Below are positions 14,764-23,130 of a DNA stretch of 27,566 bases, piece by piece. Each line of letters begins with the position of its first letter. Position 1 is the stretch's first letter. The notes below the pieces were generated by a model that was not told the DNA's origin, made no database searches, and saw only the letters and a list, made by a program, of their open reading frames with translations. This DNA comes from DASSOY01 sp035776675 (GTDB lineage Bacteria; Bacillota; Bacilli; Bacillales; DASSOY01): NCBI GenBank assembly GCA_035776675.1, contig DASTWO010000070.1, forward strand, positions 1 through 27,566, read 5' to 3'. Both the position numbers and the translations under genes were made by a program.

Positions 14764-15324
14764 CTAATCTGGGTTTTTCACATACAATCGACTGTCCATC
14801 AGGCGGCCATCCGGCAACCGATCCTCATTTTTCAATATTCCTTCCAATTCATACCCTGCCTGTTCGGCAACTTTTCGGCTCTTCTCATTAATCACCGCAA
14901 TCAACAATTCCAACCGCTTAGCACCGATCTCATGGAATGCAAATTCGGTTAACCCAATAAGGGCTTCCGTCATATTGCCTTTTCCGGTCTGCCGGGCATC
15001 CAGCCAATAACCGATCTCGAATTTCGGGATGTCCCAATGAGGATGATGCAGCGCAATAGAACCAATAAAATGGCCTTCCTCCTTGTGAAAGATCAAGAAA
15101 CGCATGTCTTGCCGCAGGATAAACTTTGCATAAGCTTTTCTTATATTCTTTTCCGTGTCCTCCTCTTTAGGCATTTCCTGTGCAAACTGCATATAAGGTT
15201 TCAATTCCTCAATGGAATGACAAATCGCCGAATTCACTGCCTCTCCGTCACCAGGCTGCGGCATCCGCAACAAAAGCCTCTCGGTCGTAAATTCAGTTGG
15301 AAAATCTAATAATATCGGTTCCAT
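14764..15324 (-). CDS. GNAT N-acetyltransferase (RimJ/RimL type)
   Basis: About 186 residues with FTTERLLLRMPQPGDGEAV at the start, IGSIALHHPHWDIPKFEIGYWL, the acetyl-CoA loop ARQTGKGNMTEALIGL and VINEKSRKVAEQAGYELEGIL. This is the typical ribosomal-protein/amino-acid acetyltransferase layout; the acceptor is unknown. ATG 15324 follows GAGGAG at 8 nt; the GTG at 15333 overlaps that site and is less likely. The upstream EamA gene ends 12 bp before, so the two are probably co-transcribed. Confidence 0.88.
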   Translation of the reverse strand: MEPILLDFPTEFTTERLLLRMPQPGDGEAVNSAICHSIEELKPYMQFAQEMPKEEDTEKNIRKAYAKFILRQDMRFLIFHKEEGHFIGSIALHHPHWDIPKFEIGYWLDARQTGKGNMTEALIGLTEFAFHEIGAKRLELLIAVINEKSRKVAEQAGYELEGILKNEDRLPDGRLMDSRLYVKNPD

Positions 15325-15336
15325 CGTTTTCACTCC

Positions 15337-16197
15337 TCAACTAAATGCCACAATAATGACGCCCGCGACCATCGTTCCCGCCGCCACAATACGCCGAAAT
15401 CCAAAGCCTTCGGACAACAGCTTCGTGCCCATAACCGTCCCAATTAGAATACTAATCTCACGAACCGGCGCCACATGACTAACTGGCGTGAAAACCATTG
15501 CTGTCAAAACCAGAATATAAGCCAATGGGCTTAAAATCGCGATTCCAAGTGCTTCTTTTCGATGCAAGTTCCATTCCCGCCGAATTTCCTTACGGCGCCG
15601 CAAAGCGATTGGAGAAAGTAAAATCAACTGCCCCAAAATGCCTCCGTAATTATAGATTAGCGGCGGAATCAACAAAACCGCGACAGCCCCTTTATCGAGG
15701 AGGGTATAGCTGGCAATAATGACACCTACGACTAATCCATATATGAGCGGAAGAAATGAGGAAGGATTATTAAAAATCTTCGCCCCGCCCGTCAGAAAGA
15801 AAACGCTCAAAACGATCAGACTAATCCCTGCAAATTCCACCACGGTCAAATTTTCGTTATAGAGAAAAATAGCAGCAACGGACGCAAGCATAGGTCCCGT
15901 ACCCCGAGCAACTGGATATACAACGGAAAGATCGCCGACTTTATAACCTTTCTGCAACACAAGAAAATAAGCCAAATGAATAACCGTGCTTCCTGCGATA
16001 AAAAGAAGATCCAGCCATCCAAAGTGCGGTTGTTGATAAAACATGATCGCCGCAGCGAAAGGAGCATAAACAACTGAACTAATTGCAAGAAACAACCAGG
16101 TGAAAGCTGCGCCGCCTTGCGCGCGTTTGGACAAGTAATTCCAGGTGGCGTGCATGAAAGCGGAAATGATGACAAGCCCAAAAGCCAACAATGACAT
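15337..16197 (-). CDS. EamA/DMT-superfamily transporter
   Basis: 286 residues and about ten hydrophobic helices in two repeated EamA halves. MSLLAFGLVIISAFMHATWN starts half one, with VVYPVARGTGPMLASVAAIFLYNENLTVVEFAGISLIVLSV; half two ends PVSHVAPVREISILIGTVMGTKLLSEGFGFRRIVAAGTMVAGVIIVA. Members export amino acids, nucleosides or other metabolites across the cytoplasmic membrane; the substrate is unknown. GAGGTG precedes ATG 16197. The 5' leader holds the 20-bp repeat array. Confidence 0.9.
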   Translation of the reverse strand: MSLLAFGLVIISAFMHATWNYLSKRAQGGAAFTWLFLAISSVVYAPFAAAIMFYQQPHFGWLDLLFIAGSTVIHLAYFLVLQKGYKVGDLSVVYPVARGTGPMLASVAAIFLYNENLTVVEFAGISLIVLSVFFLTGGAKIFNNPSSFLPLIYGLVVGVIIASYTLLDKGAVAVLLIPPLIYNYGGILGQLILLSPIALRRRKEIRREWNLHRKEALGIAILSPLAYILVLTAMVFTPVSHVAPVREISILIGTVMGTKLLSEGFGFRRIVAAGTMVAGVIIVAFS

Positions 16198-16230
16198 CCA
16201 GACACCTCGGTTCTGTCACGATCAAAGAGA

Positions 16231-16330
16231 ATAAATGTATCAAAATCCGGATTTATGCGTCGAAATCCAGAAATTTGCGTCAAAAACGAAAAATATACGT
16301 CAAACTATGATCATTTGCGTCACATCTGTT
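16231..16330. repeat. Five-unit degenerate tandem repeat with exact 20-bp period
   Basis: Units start at 16231, 16251, 16271, 16291 and 16311. Each has a core GCGTC (variants GTATC and ACGTC) at the same position, flanked by A/T: ATAAATGTATCAAAA, ATTTATGCGTCGAAA, AAATTTGCGTCAAAA, AAATATACGTCAAAC, TCATTTGCGTCACAT. Read on the minus strand the consensus is TTTGACGCAAATTT, with the half-palindrome TTTG/CAAA. The array fills the gap between the HExxH gene and the EamA gene and includes the former's stop codon. Not CRISPR: there are no conserved repeat/unique spacer blocks. Confidence 0.75.
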
Positions 16331-17159
16331 GGTTTATCCATTTTATGACTTCCTCTTCCACGTCCCCATTGGCCAACAGAGCCAAGACCTGCTCCTCCCC
16401 CATTTGCAGGCACAAATCAGAGACAAATCGGGTACCAAGAAAATAACCGAGCCGACTGTACCCAAATCGGCTGCCTCCCGACAATCTAAACCATTCACGC
16501 AGGACATTTGTTGAATCATCATTTAAATCCGCCTCAAAAGCATAAGCCATTTCCGAAAGATGATTTTCTGCAAAAGCTAACCAGTCCGCTCCATTTTTAT
16601 CATAGGAAAAATAATACCCCCGCGGGTAACCTGGAATCAACTGCTCAGAAAGATAAGTCGCCACACCTTCCAGATACATTGAAACCTGGCCGCTCATCCA
16701 ATCAACGGATTCCCAATCAATACCAGCACGATCCAACACATGATAATGATAACTATGAACCATCTCGTGAGCGATAAGAATCTGCAATAGTTCGGGATCC
16801 GGATCTAGCTTTTCGACAGCTAAGTAAATTTCCGCTTGATGATCGACGAAAGCATTGGAAGCATATACGCCAACAAAAATATGTACAGGAACGTCAATGG
16901 CAAAGCCGAAATAAGACTCCGCCTTATCGGCCGCCTTCTGAATCGCATCCGGCAAAAGCGCCGCAACCTCTTTCAATCTTTCGTAATCACCGGAATAGCG
17001 ATCCACGGCCGACCTGACCTTATCATCTGTTTTCCGGCAATAACCGTTGAAATACGTGTCAAAAATCCTGGGATGAGCCTGATGATAGTCTTCCAGATCA
17101 AACGGAAAGCCAGATTCGCATAGTTCAAAAAAGGTTTCCGCCGAATTATCAATTTGCAT
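16320..17159 (-). CDS. Predicted gluzincin-type zinc metallopeptidase, uncharacterised
   Basis: 279 residues. LLQILIAHEMVHSYHYHVLD contains HEMVH (131-135), and 29 residues after the motif YLEGVATYLSEQL supplies Glu164 as a likely third zinc ligand; this spacing is that of gluzincins. No signal peptide or membrane segment is seen, so the protein should be cytosolic. ATG 17159 is chosen because GGAGG lies 8 nt before it; the longer frame from 17174 would start within that site. It overlaps the GNAT gene upstream by 11 bp, indicating coupled translation. The substrate is unknown. The stop codon lies in the repeat array. DUF2268-like families are a possible home. Confidence 0.7.
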   Translation of the reverse strand: MQIDNSAETFFELCESGFPFDLEDYHQAHPRIFDTYFNGYCRKTDDKVRSAVDRYSGDYERLKEVAALLPDAIQKAADKAESYFGFAIDVPVHIFVGVYASNAFVDHQAEIYLAVEKLDPDPELLQILIAHEMVHSYHYHVLDRAGIDWESVDWMSGQVSMYLEGVATYLSEQLIPGYPRGYYFSYDKNGADWLAFAENHLSEMAYAFEADLNDDSTNVLREWFRLSGGSRFGYSRLGYFLGTRFVSDLCLQMGEEQVLALLANGDVEEEVIKWINQQM

Positions 17160-17718
17160 CAGCAGGGCCTCCATACTTATCCCTGTATTCCTCTCGAGTC
17201 ATACCATAAAATAGTTCATTATAATAGTTGCCGTTTGTCAAATACATGTTGCGCAATTCGCCCTCTTTCTGAAAGCCGAATTTTTCATGAAGACGCTTCG
17301 AACGGTCGTTGAAAGAATAAATCAAAACCGTTACCTTCTGATAGTTCAATTCGTAGAAGTAATAGCGCAGAACGAGGTGGATCATTTCCTGTGCATAACC
17401 ATTTCCCCATTGATCCCTCGCTACACCGATCCCATAATAAAAAGTTCCGACTCGTCTGTTACATTCAAACGTATTTATAGAGCCAACCGTTTTCCCTTCT
17501 TTGGTTTCCGCTATCCATTTAAAACTTCCGTCCTCTGGTGTGGCTTTAGATTCCTTTTCCGCCCATTCTTTCACTCTCTCATAAGATTGCGGAAAATGAA
17601 TCTCGTCAATTCGCCTAATCACATCGTCATCAAAATTCCAATGATAGAAAAAATCCGCGTCCTTGGATTCAATGGCGCGAAGCTTGATTTTTTCCCCTTC
17701 CCAAATGCTGTAACTCAT
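17149..17718 (-). CDS. GNAT N-acetyltransferase
   Basis: 189 residues: IKLRAIESKDADFFYHWNFDDDVIRRID at the start, VGSINTFECNRRVGTFYYGIGV, the acetyl-CoA loop RDQWGNGYAQEMIHLVLRYYF and FNDRSKRLHEKFGFQKEGELR. This is the RimJ/RimL-like subgroup; the acceptor is unknown. It overlaps the NUDIX gene upstream (ATGA) and the HExxH gene downstream, so all three are one translational unit. Confidence 0.88.
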   Translation of the reverse strand: MSYSIWEGEKIKLRAIESKDADFFYHWNFDDDVIRRIDEIHFPQSYERVKEWAEKESKATPEDGSFKWIAETKEGKTVGSINTFECNRRVGTFYYGIGVARDQWGNGYAQEMIHLVLRYYFYELNYQKVTVLIYSFNDRSKRLHEKFGFQKEGELRNMYLTNGNYYNELFYGMTREEYRDKYGGPADAN

Positions 17719-18116
17719 GACCTCACCTTTTCTATTAACCTTGCGGCGATTTCTTTTGGTCTTACGTCAAGTGATTTTATTTCCTTTAAATCGACCCAAA
17801 TAGGCATGTAGCTGCCTCGATTTTGATTCAATGTATATTCTTCTCCCGAACCCGTTCCAAACGATCCAGAGACGATTTCAGAGATATAGTAGTATTCCTT
17901 GGATCCATCCACACGTTCCGAAACAATTGGCGAACCTTTTAACGTGACGGTAACACCAAGTTCCTCAAACACCTCCCGGATGGCAGCCTCTTCTGGAGTT
18001 TCTCCTCTTTCCATGCCACCGCCCGGAAACACATAATAGGTTTCTCCATCCCTCACTCGTTTAATCAAGGCGATTCTTCCCGCATCCAATATGATTCCGG
18101 CGCCTCTGTTTCTCAA
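17715..18116 (-). CDS. NUDIX hydrolase
   Basis: 133 residues. The NUDIX box is at 33-55 (GGMERGETPEEAAIREVFEE then LGV). RNRGAGIILDAGRIALIKRVRDGETYYVFPGG precedes it, and YYYISEIVSGSFGTGSGEEYTLNQN follows, as in many small MutT-like enzymes. TTG 18116 follows AGGAGG at 6 nt. It starts 12 bp after aroA ends, suggesting one transcript. Confidence 0.9.
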   Translation of the reverse strand: MRNRGAGIILDAGRIALIKRVRDGETYYVFPGGGMERGETPEEAAIREVFEELGVTVTLKGSPIVSERVDGSKEYYYISEIVSGSFGTGSGEEYTLNQNRGSYMPIWVDLKEIKSLDVRPKEIAARLIEKVRS

Positions 18117-18128
18117 CTCATTCCTCCT

Positions 18129-19466
18129 CTATGAAAAATGCACACCAAGACCTAAATTCTCAAGTAATTCGAAATATGTTGGACAAGTTTTCGAAACACA
18201 GCCAGGATCGCTGATTTTGATTCCCGGTACGCGGGCACCAATCAACGATAATGCCATCGCGACACGGTGGTCGTCATAAGAATCCAATATCGCTGCCTGA
18301 GGGTTTCCCGGATAGACAGTCAAACCGTCATCGTGCTCTTCAACCTTTATACCCAGACGCTTCAACGATTCACAAGCGGCTTGGATTCGATCCGATTCAT
18401 GATGGCGAATATGAGCCACATCCGTGATCGTAATCGGGCCATCCGCAAACGGGGCAATAGCCGCCAGAGTCAGCGCCTGATCAGACATTTCCTTCATGCT
18501 GATTGTTTTGCCGCCTTTGAGTTGTTCGGTCCCTTCCAACTCAATGAAGTCCTTTCCTCGAGTTACATTACAACCCATTTTTTCAAAAACGTCGGTCATC
18601 TTAATGTCAGGTTGCCGGGTATCATAAGTGATATTATTAATTCTCATTTTACCATTCGTAATTGCGGCAAGCGCCAGAAAATAACACGTTGTCGACGCGT
18701 CAGCTTCTAGTTGAAGGTTCCGGCCCTGATATTTCGTCGGGTTCACTTTTATCGTTTTCAAATCACCGTCAGCCTCAACCTCAACACCAAACTGCTTCAT
18801 CAAGTCCAGTGTAATGTGAACGTAAGCATGTTGGACAATATGATCTGTCACACGAACGGTAACCGGATTGCGAGCATAAGGCGCAGCCATTAACAATCCG
18901 CTAATAAACTGGCTTGATACTTTCCCGGAAATATGAACATCTCCGCCTTTCAAATCGGCACCCTTTACTCGAATCGGAAAAAATCCTTCTTTGTTTGTAT
19001 ATTTAACGTTCGCGCCAAGCTCCTTCAAGGCATCGATTAGTGTGCCAATTGGCCTTTCACTCATTCTCTGGCTGGCTTCCACTTCCCAATCCCCTTCTTC
19101 CCCGACAGCCAATGCTCCGGGTAAGAAGCGACCGTTAGTGCCGGATGCTCCTATGTATAAATTCGCTTGTTTAGTTGGCCACTGCGCACCGGTTCCACAG
19201 ACATGCGCAACCTCATTTTCAACTTGAATGTCTGTCCCTAATTTCTTCAAGGCATCAATGCACCAATAAGAATCATCACTTTTCAGAATTCCAGACACGT
19301 CAGATGTCCCTTCAGCCATTGCCGCCATAATAAGCGCCCGGTTCGTGAAACTTTTACTTCCAGGAATGATCATTTCACCCCTTATCGGCTCTGCCAAAGG
19401 GTTGATTTCTACCTCATTTACGCCACTTAAAGCCCACGGCGAACGTGCTTTCAAATCTCCTTTCAC
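18129..19466 (-). CDS. aroA: 3-phosphoshikimate 1-carboxyvinyltransferase (EPSP synthase), divergent
   Basis: 445 residues with the full catalytic set. IPGSKSFTNRALIMAA carries Lys38, Ser39 and Arg43 (E. coli 22, 23, 27), VSSQ at 183-186 matches Ser169-Gln171, MSDQALTLAAIAPFADG holds the Asp313 equivalent, RHHESDRIQA the Glu341/Arg344 pair, DDHRVAMAL the His385/Arg386 pair, and VSKTCPTYFELL the Lys411 equivalent. It transfers enolpyruvate from PEP to shikimate-3-phosphate. Odd: the phosphoenolpyruvate/glyphosate loop reads IGASGTNGRFL (105-115) instead of LGNAGTAMRPL, so Phe114 stands at the Pro101 position. GTG 19466 has AGGAG 9 nt upstream. No other aro gene is near; it lies in an operon with acetyltransferases. 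It might be a second copy or act in another pathway. Confidence 0.88.
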   Translation of the reverse strand: MKGDLKARSPWALSGVNEVEINPLAEPIRGEMIIPGSKSFTNRALIMAAMAEGTSDVSGILKSDDSYWCIDALKKLGTDIQVENEVAHVCGTGAQWPTKQANLYIGASGTNGRFLPGALAVGEEGDWEVEASQRMSERPIGTLIDALKELGANVKYTNKEGFFPIRVKGADLKGGDVHISGKVSSQFISGLLMAAPYARNPVTVRVTDHIVQHAYVHITLDLMKQFGVEVEADGDLKTIKVNPTKYQGRNLQLEADASTTCYFLALAAITNGKMRINNITYDTRQPDIKMTDVFEKMGCNVTRGKDFIELEGTEQLKGGKTISMKEMSDQALTLAAIAPFADGPITITDVAHIRHHESDRIQAACESLKRLGIKVEEHDDGLTVYPGNPQAAILDSYDDHRVAMALSLIGARVPGIKISDPGCVSKTCPTYFELLENLGLGVHFS

Positions 19467-19478
19467 GCCACACCACTC

Positions 19479-19946
19479 CTAAATCTTTTTCTTCATATTA
19501 ACACAACCTATCTGCACGCCGCTTTTCAAGGTATGTTTTGTATTGTCTAATTTGTAATAACCAGCCCTAGCATAAAAATCGCAGGCATTTAAAGAAGCGG
19601 ATAATTTCAGGGTTTTCAGGCCTTGCCTTCTTGAGAAAACTTCTAATCCATTTAACAATTTCTTTCCTACGCCAGATCCCGCAACACCGGGACTAACATA
19701 AACGGCTTCAATCTCTTGATCTGTAAAATCAACCTGTCCAAATCCGACGATAACATCGTTTTCCTGAGCAACAAGAATTAATTTCTTATCATCTGCTATT
19801 ACGGATGGATAAGATTCCGGTTTGATCATGGAGGTCCATGCTGTTATTTCTTCCTTTGAATAATGAGAAGAGCACAGTCCGCGTATAGCAGACGTGTGCA
19901 CCTCACAAATTGCTTCAGCATCCTTTAATTGGGCTGTTCGAATCAT
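19479..19946 (-). CDS. GNAT N-acetyltransferase
   Basis: 155 residues: MIRTAQLKDAEAICEVHTSAIRGLC, the central IVGFGQVDFTDQEIEAVYVSPGVAGSGVGKKLLNGLE (beta-bulge plus the V-x-G-x-G-x-G/A acetyl-CoA loop) and LNACDFYARAGYYKL. A typical small GNAT with unknown acceptor. Its ATG overlaps the stop of the 1031-residue GNAT fusion gene (ATGA), and its stop codon forms part of the aroA ribosome binding site, so the three are tightly linked. Confidence 0.88.
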   Translation of the reverse strand: MIRTAQLKDAEAICEVHTSAIRGLCSSHYSKEEITAWTSMIKPESYPSVIADDKKLILVAQENDVIVGFGQVDFTDQEIEAVYVSPGVAGSGVGKKLLNGLEVFSRRQGLKTLKLSASLNACDFYARAGYYKLDNTKHTLKSGVQIGCVNMKKKI

Positions 19947-22900
19947 TCCTGATGACCTCCAAATCGCAGACCAATCAAATCGCGCAAGGCATCCGCCGGA
20001 AGAATTTCATCTGTTAATACGAGAAAGACCGGTTTTGTGAAAATGCTTTCGCCATGTTGAGCATGAACATTCTGTTCAAGCTCGAGCGTGGTTGCCTCTT
20101 TATTTAAATAAAAACTGGTACGAACGGCATCAAAATCTGCAGCTACCTGCAATTTTTCCGCACGATCATCGGATCCATAAACAAGCGACTGGTTCACAAA
20201 GGTCTCGATTTCCCCTTTGCGTGTCACAAAGGTTTGCCATTCGCCGTCATTACTTTGTGCTTTAACCCAATCCGCATCCAGGAAGCCATCCGTCATCCAG
20301 GGTTTCCCATCAAAATAACGGTTTGTCTCCTGTACAACTTCCGTAGTGTGACAAACGACCGGAACACCGGGAAGCATCAGATAATGCTGATTGAATCTCA
20401 GTCCTTTATAATCCTCGTGTTCCTTAACATCGGTATCAACAGAAAGTCCGGACCACTCGTTACCAAAGTTGTCTTGAATTGTGACAAACCTCGCAGAATG
20501 AGTCTCTTTTGCGATCGAGTTGGCATTCAAACCTTGAATATGATTCCCGATTCCCCCCGGCCAAGGATTCCACCACGATCTCGCGGTCGGCTTCGGAAAG
20601 GAATGATGCATCCACTCGTTTTCCTTATACTGCAATGAATATAAGGTCGGGAAAAAGTCCGGAGCGGCTTTCAAAGTTATGAGCCCATTACTAGCTTCAT
20701 AGGATATCACACCTTCTCGTTCAACTTTCTCCGTCTTTACCGATTCCTTAGTCGGCTGCAATACTAAAGCATTCCGATTTACATCCAGCTGGGGTTTGAA
20801 CTGAGCTTCTGCCTTAAACAATTGCAACTTGCGATCCTTCGGCAAATTGAAATTAAATTCGGCCACATTTTTTTTATCGGCAGCAGCAAATGATTGCTCC
20901 TCAACTTTTCCACTATCCGATTTCAATTCGATCGTTCCGTCAAAATATGTTGACTTCGCCTCTTTCAATACAGCCTTTACCGCATCTCCAACGACCGGAT
21001 TATGGTCATTTACAGCAAAGGTGACATCTTTTTTGGCCGGTTCTGGATCGACCACCGACTTTTGCCGGGCAAAAGCCCTGAAATCTTGCCAGTCATGAAA
21101 AGCACCGATGGATAGGAAAGTCGGTTCCGTTTGAATAGATTGGTGCCCACCAAGACGCCCGAAGTTATGTTCAAAATAAATAAACCAGTCTTCAAATCGC
21201 ACCTGATAGGTCGGCGACCAACAAAGCCCCCTTGGTTCATGGCCGTCATGCCGTGAGAAAATCCAATTCTCAGTAACCTTCGAGCTGTCCCAATACTCGT
21301 AGTAGAGGTCAATCGGGTCCTTCACCGCAACAAGCTTATTCTCGTAAGCAAAGGCAGGTCGATACAATTTATGAAATATCCAGTTATAGAGCCAAATTTC
21401 AGATGTTGTCTCATGATTCGACGTATTTTCGATTTCATACCAGTGCTCAACTAAACCTTCGCCATATAACTTGGCATTGGCGATCACTCGCAATCCTTGA
21501 AAGGCGTCTGATCGATAAGCAGCTTTCAAACCGATCGTTCCTTTTTCTTCAAAGAAATCCACTGATTCCGGCTTAATTCGTGAGAATTCATCGGAAAAAG
21601 GTTTACCCAACTTCGGGAAAAAGAAAAATGAAGCATCTTCTCCTTGAATCTTCCTTCCAGGCAACAGGAGGTTGTCATCCTTATCAAGCAGAATATGATA
21701 AAGACCGTTATAAACGTGCCAGTAATCATCACTCTCGCCAGAGAATTGCGCTCCAAGACCTTTAAACGCTGCGGTAACCTTTTTCGAAAAAGATAAATCC
21801 TTTCCACTTTCCGTCATGACTTGAAATTGAACTTCAGGCTCGTAAAATCCGTAATCACTCAATTGATAGGATACTGGAAATGAAGTTTTCTCTCCTGAGT
21901 TTAACACCACTTGAAAGTCACGCTTTTCAAGTTGAAGAAACGGAGATTCCGGCAAGGTAAAAGAATAAGTAGTCGTTTCACGAACATTATTCTCCAGTTC
22001 AAAGTAAAATGCCGAGGAAACACCAGTGAAACATTGTGTTCCCGGGACTTGTAGCGACACATTCACCGGATATTTGGGCATAATCCCGGTCTTGAACAAC
22101 GCCTCTTTCCCGTTTATGTTCAATTTTGTTTGGACCGTCGGGTGGGTTTTAAATGAATTTTGCTCTTCATCAATTGCCCCAACTTCGAAGATTCCCTTGA
22201 CCACTTCTTTATTTGTTACTTCAACCTCGTGCGAAAACCCAGTAAACATAATGTTTTTATCGTTAATTCCTTCAAATGAGACTCGCAACGGTTTTCCCGA
22301 TTTATTGATCACTTCATACTGAACAGGATACCGACCGCCGCTCACCCTTTTCAAATTCTCAACGGACGCAGAAATCAGGTAATCGTCTGTCTCGATCAAA
22401 CGCATTCCTCTTCCTTTGCGCTCGAATTCAATCCTGAGTTTCTCACCGTCTTCCGCTTCCCAACTGTACTCGAAGAAGTCAAAACCGTTCTCTTTCCTGC
22501 CGTCCGGTTTCACTTCAATATTGCGAGTGCTGTCTCTATACCAATCCGCCTTTGCAAAAAAGTCCTTTACGGCCCCGGTGGACAAAACGGTAGGTATGTA
22601 GTTCATCAGATGAGTGGATTCGTCATGTTCTTCCCAGAAAAACCCGCATTTTTTATACAGTGGAACAGCCTTTGTGTTCCCCGGCCACGTATACAAGTCA
22701 AGCCGCGGCCAGCCGAGTTCAATTGTCCTCTCAAGTGCAGCGAGCACCAGCCTCTTGCCGATTTTCTTCCCATGATAATTACTTCTTACATTTAGCAACG
22801 GAATATAAAGTGCGCCTTCATCCCCCATATATTCGCTTAGCCCACAATAGCCGACGGCTTTGTCGCCATCCATCGCGATATAAAGGTTCAAGTTACTCGA

Positions 22901-23038
22901 ATTGGCTTCCTGTTGCAATACTTGCTCTTTTGTCGTGACAGCACTTCCGCCGCCCCAGTTGTCCTGGCTTTCCGTCCACATTTCCGCGACTGCCGCCGCC
23001 AGGCCCGGTTCATACTCTACAATTTTGATTTCCGCCAT
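19943..23038 (-). CDS. Very large protein: N-terminal GNAT domain fused to about 870 residues of predicted beta-rich sequence
   Basis: 1031 residues. Residues 1-150 are a GNAT domain: YIPLLNVRSNYHGKKIGKRL (acetyl-CoA loop at 89-97) and NTKAVPLYKKCGFFWEEHD. The rest has no signal peptide and no membrane helix. It alternates short strands and aromatic-rich turns in several sandwich-like blocks: VQYEVINKSGKPLRVSFEG and YSFTLPESPFLQLEKRDF (Ig/NEAT-like), GLVEHWYEIENTSNHETTSE and IWLYNWIFHKLYRP (mutarotase-like), and a last block with TARSWWNPWPGGIGNHIQ and NRYFDGKPWMTDGFLDADW. The C-terminal half recalls carbohydrate-active beta-sandwich folds, but no catalytic residues can be named. GAGGAG lies 8 nt before ATG 23038. 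A terminator hairpin sits 24 bp upstream of the start. The GNAT acceptor is unknown; the fused region could bind it. Confidence 0.75.
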   Translation of the reverse strand: MAEIKIVEYEPGLAAAVAEMWTESQDNWGGGSAVTTKEQVLQQEANSSNLNLYIAMDGDKAVGYCGLSEYMGDEGALYIPLLNVRSNYHGKKIGKRLVLAALERTIELGWPRLDLYTWPGNTKAVPLYKKCGFFWEEHDESTHLMNYIPTVLSTGAVKDFFAKADWYRDSTRNIEVKPDGRKENGFDFFEYSWEAEDGEKLRIEFERKGRGMRLIETDDYLISASVENLKRVSGGRYPVQYEVINKSGKPLRVSFEGINDKNIMFTGFSHEVEVTNKEVVKGIFEVGAIDEEQNSFKTHPTVQTKLNINGKEALFKTGIMPKYPVNVSLQVPGTQCFTGVSSAFYFELENNVRETTTYSFTLPESPFLQLEKRDFQVVLNSGEKTSFPVSYQLSDYGFYEPEVQFQVMTESGKDLSFSKKVTAAFKGLGAQFSGESDDYWHVYNGLYHILLDKDDNLLLPGRKIQGEDASFFFFPKLGKPFSDEFSRIKPESVDFFEEKGTIGLKAAYRSDAFQGLRVIANAKLYGEGLVEHWYEIENTSNHETTSEIWLYNWIFHKLYRPAFAYENKLVAVKDPIDLYYEYWDSSKVTENWIFSRHDGHEPRGLCWSPTYQVRFEDWFIYFEHNFGRLGGHQSIQTEPTFLSIGAFHDWQDFRAFARQKSVVDPEPAKKDVTFAVNDHNPVVGDAVKAVLKEAKSTYFDGTIELKSDSGKVEEQSFAAADKKNVAEFNFNLPKDRKLQLFKAEAQFKPQLDVNRNALVLQPTKESVKTEKVEREGVISYEASNGLITLKAAPDFFPTLYSLQYKENEWMHHSFPKPTARSWWNPWPGGIGNHIQGLNANSIAKETHSARFVTIQDNFGNEWSGLSVDTDVKEHEDYKGLRFNQHYLMLPGVPVVCHTTEVVQETNRYFDGKPWMTDGFLDADWVKAQSNDGEWQTFVTRKGEIETFVNQSLVYGSDDRAEKLQVAADFDAVRTSFYLNKEATTLELEQNVHAQHGESIFTKPVFLVLTDEILPADALRDLIGLRFGGHQE

Positions 23039-23062
23039 GTCTTCAACTCCTCATTTGAACGC

Positions 23063-23094
23063 AAAAAAGCCATAGGTGGGTACACACCTACGGC
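23063..23094 (-). terminator. Terminator/attenuator between the 23-codon ORF and the GNAT-fusion gene
   Basis: In the minus-strand transcript GCCGTAGGTG pairs with CACCTATGGC (10 bp, one G-U) around a 6-nt loop, then UUUUUU (23063-23068). It lies 36 nt past the ORF stop and only 24 nt before ATG 23038, so the large gene depends on read-through or on an undetected promoter. Its 5' arm contains GGUGUGU, a repeat of part of the small ORF's Shine-Dalgarno region. Confidence 0.8.
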
Positions 23095-23130
23095 TCATAC
23101 GCAAAAATAAACTTTTGCCAATAATAAAAA

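Noticed and set aside
16231..16330. CRISPR array
   Set aside because: Units are 20 bp and degenerate, with no identical repeats separated by unique spacers and no cas gene.
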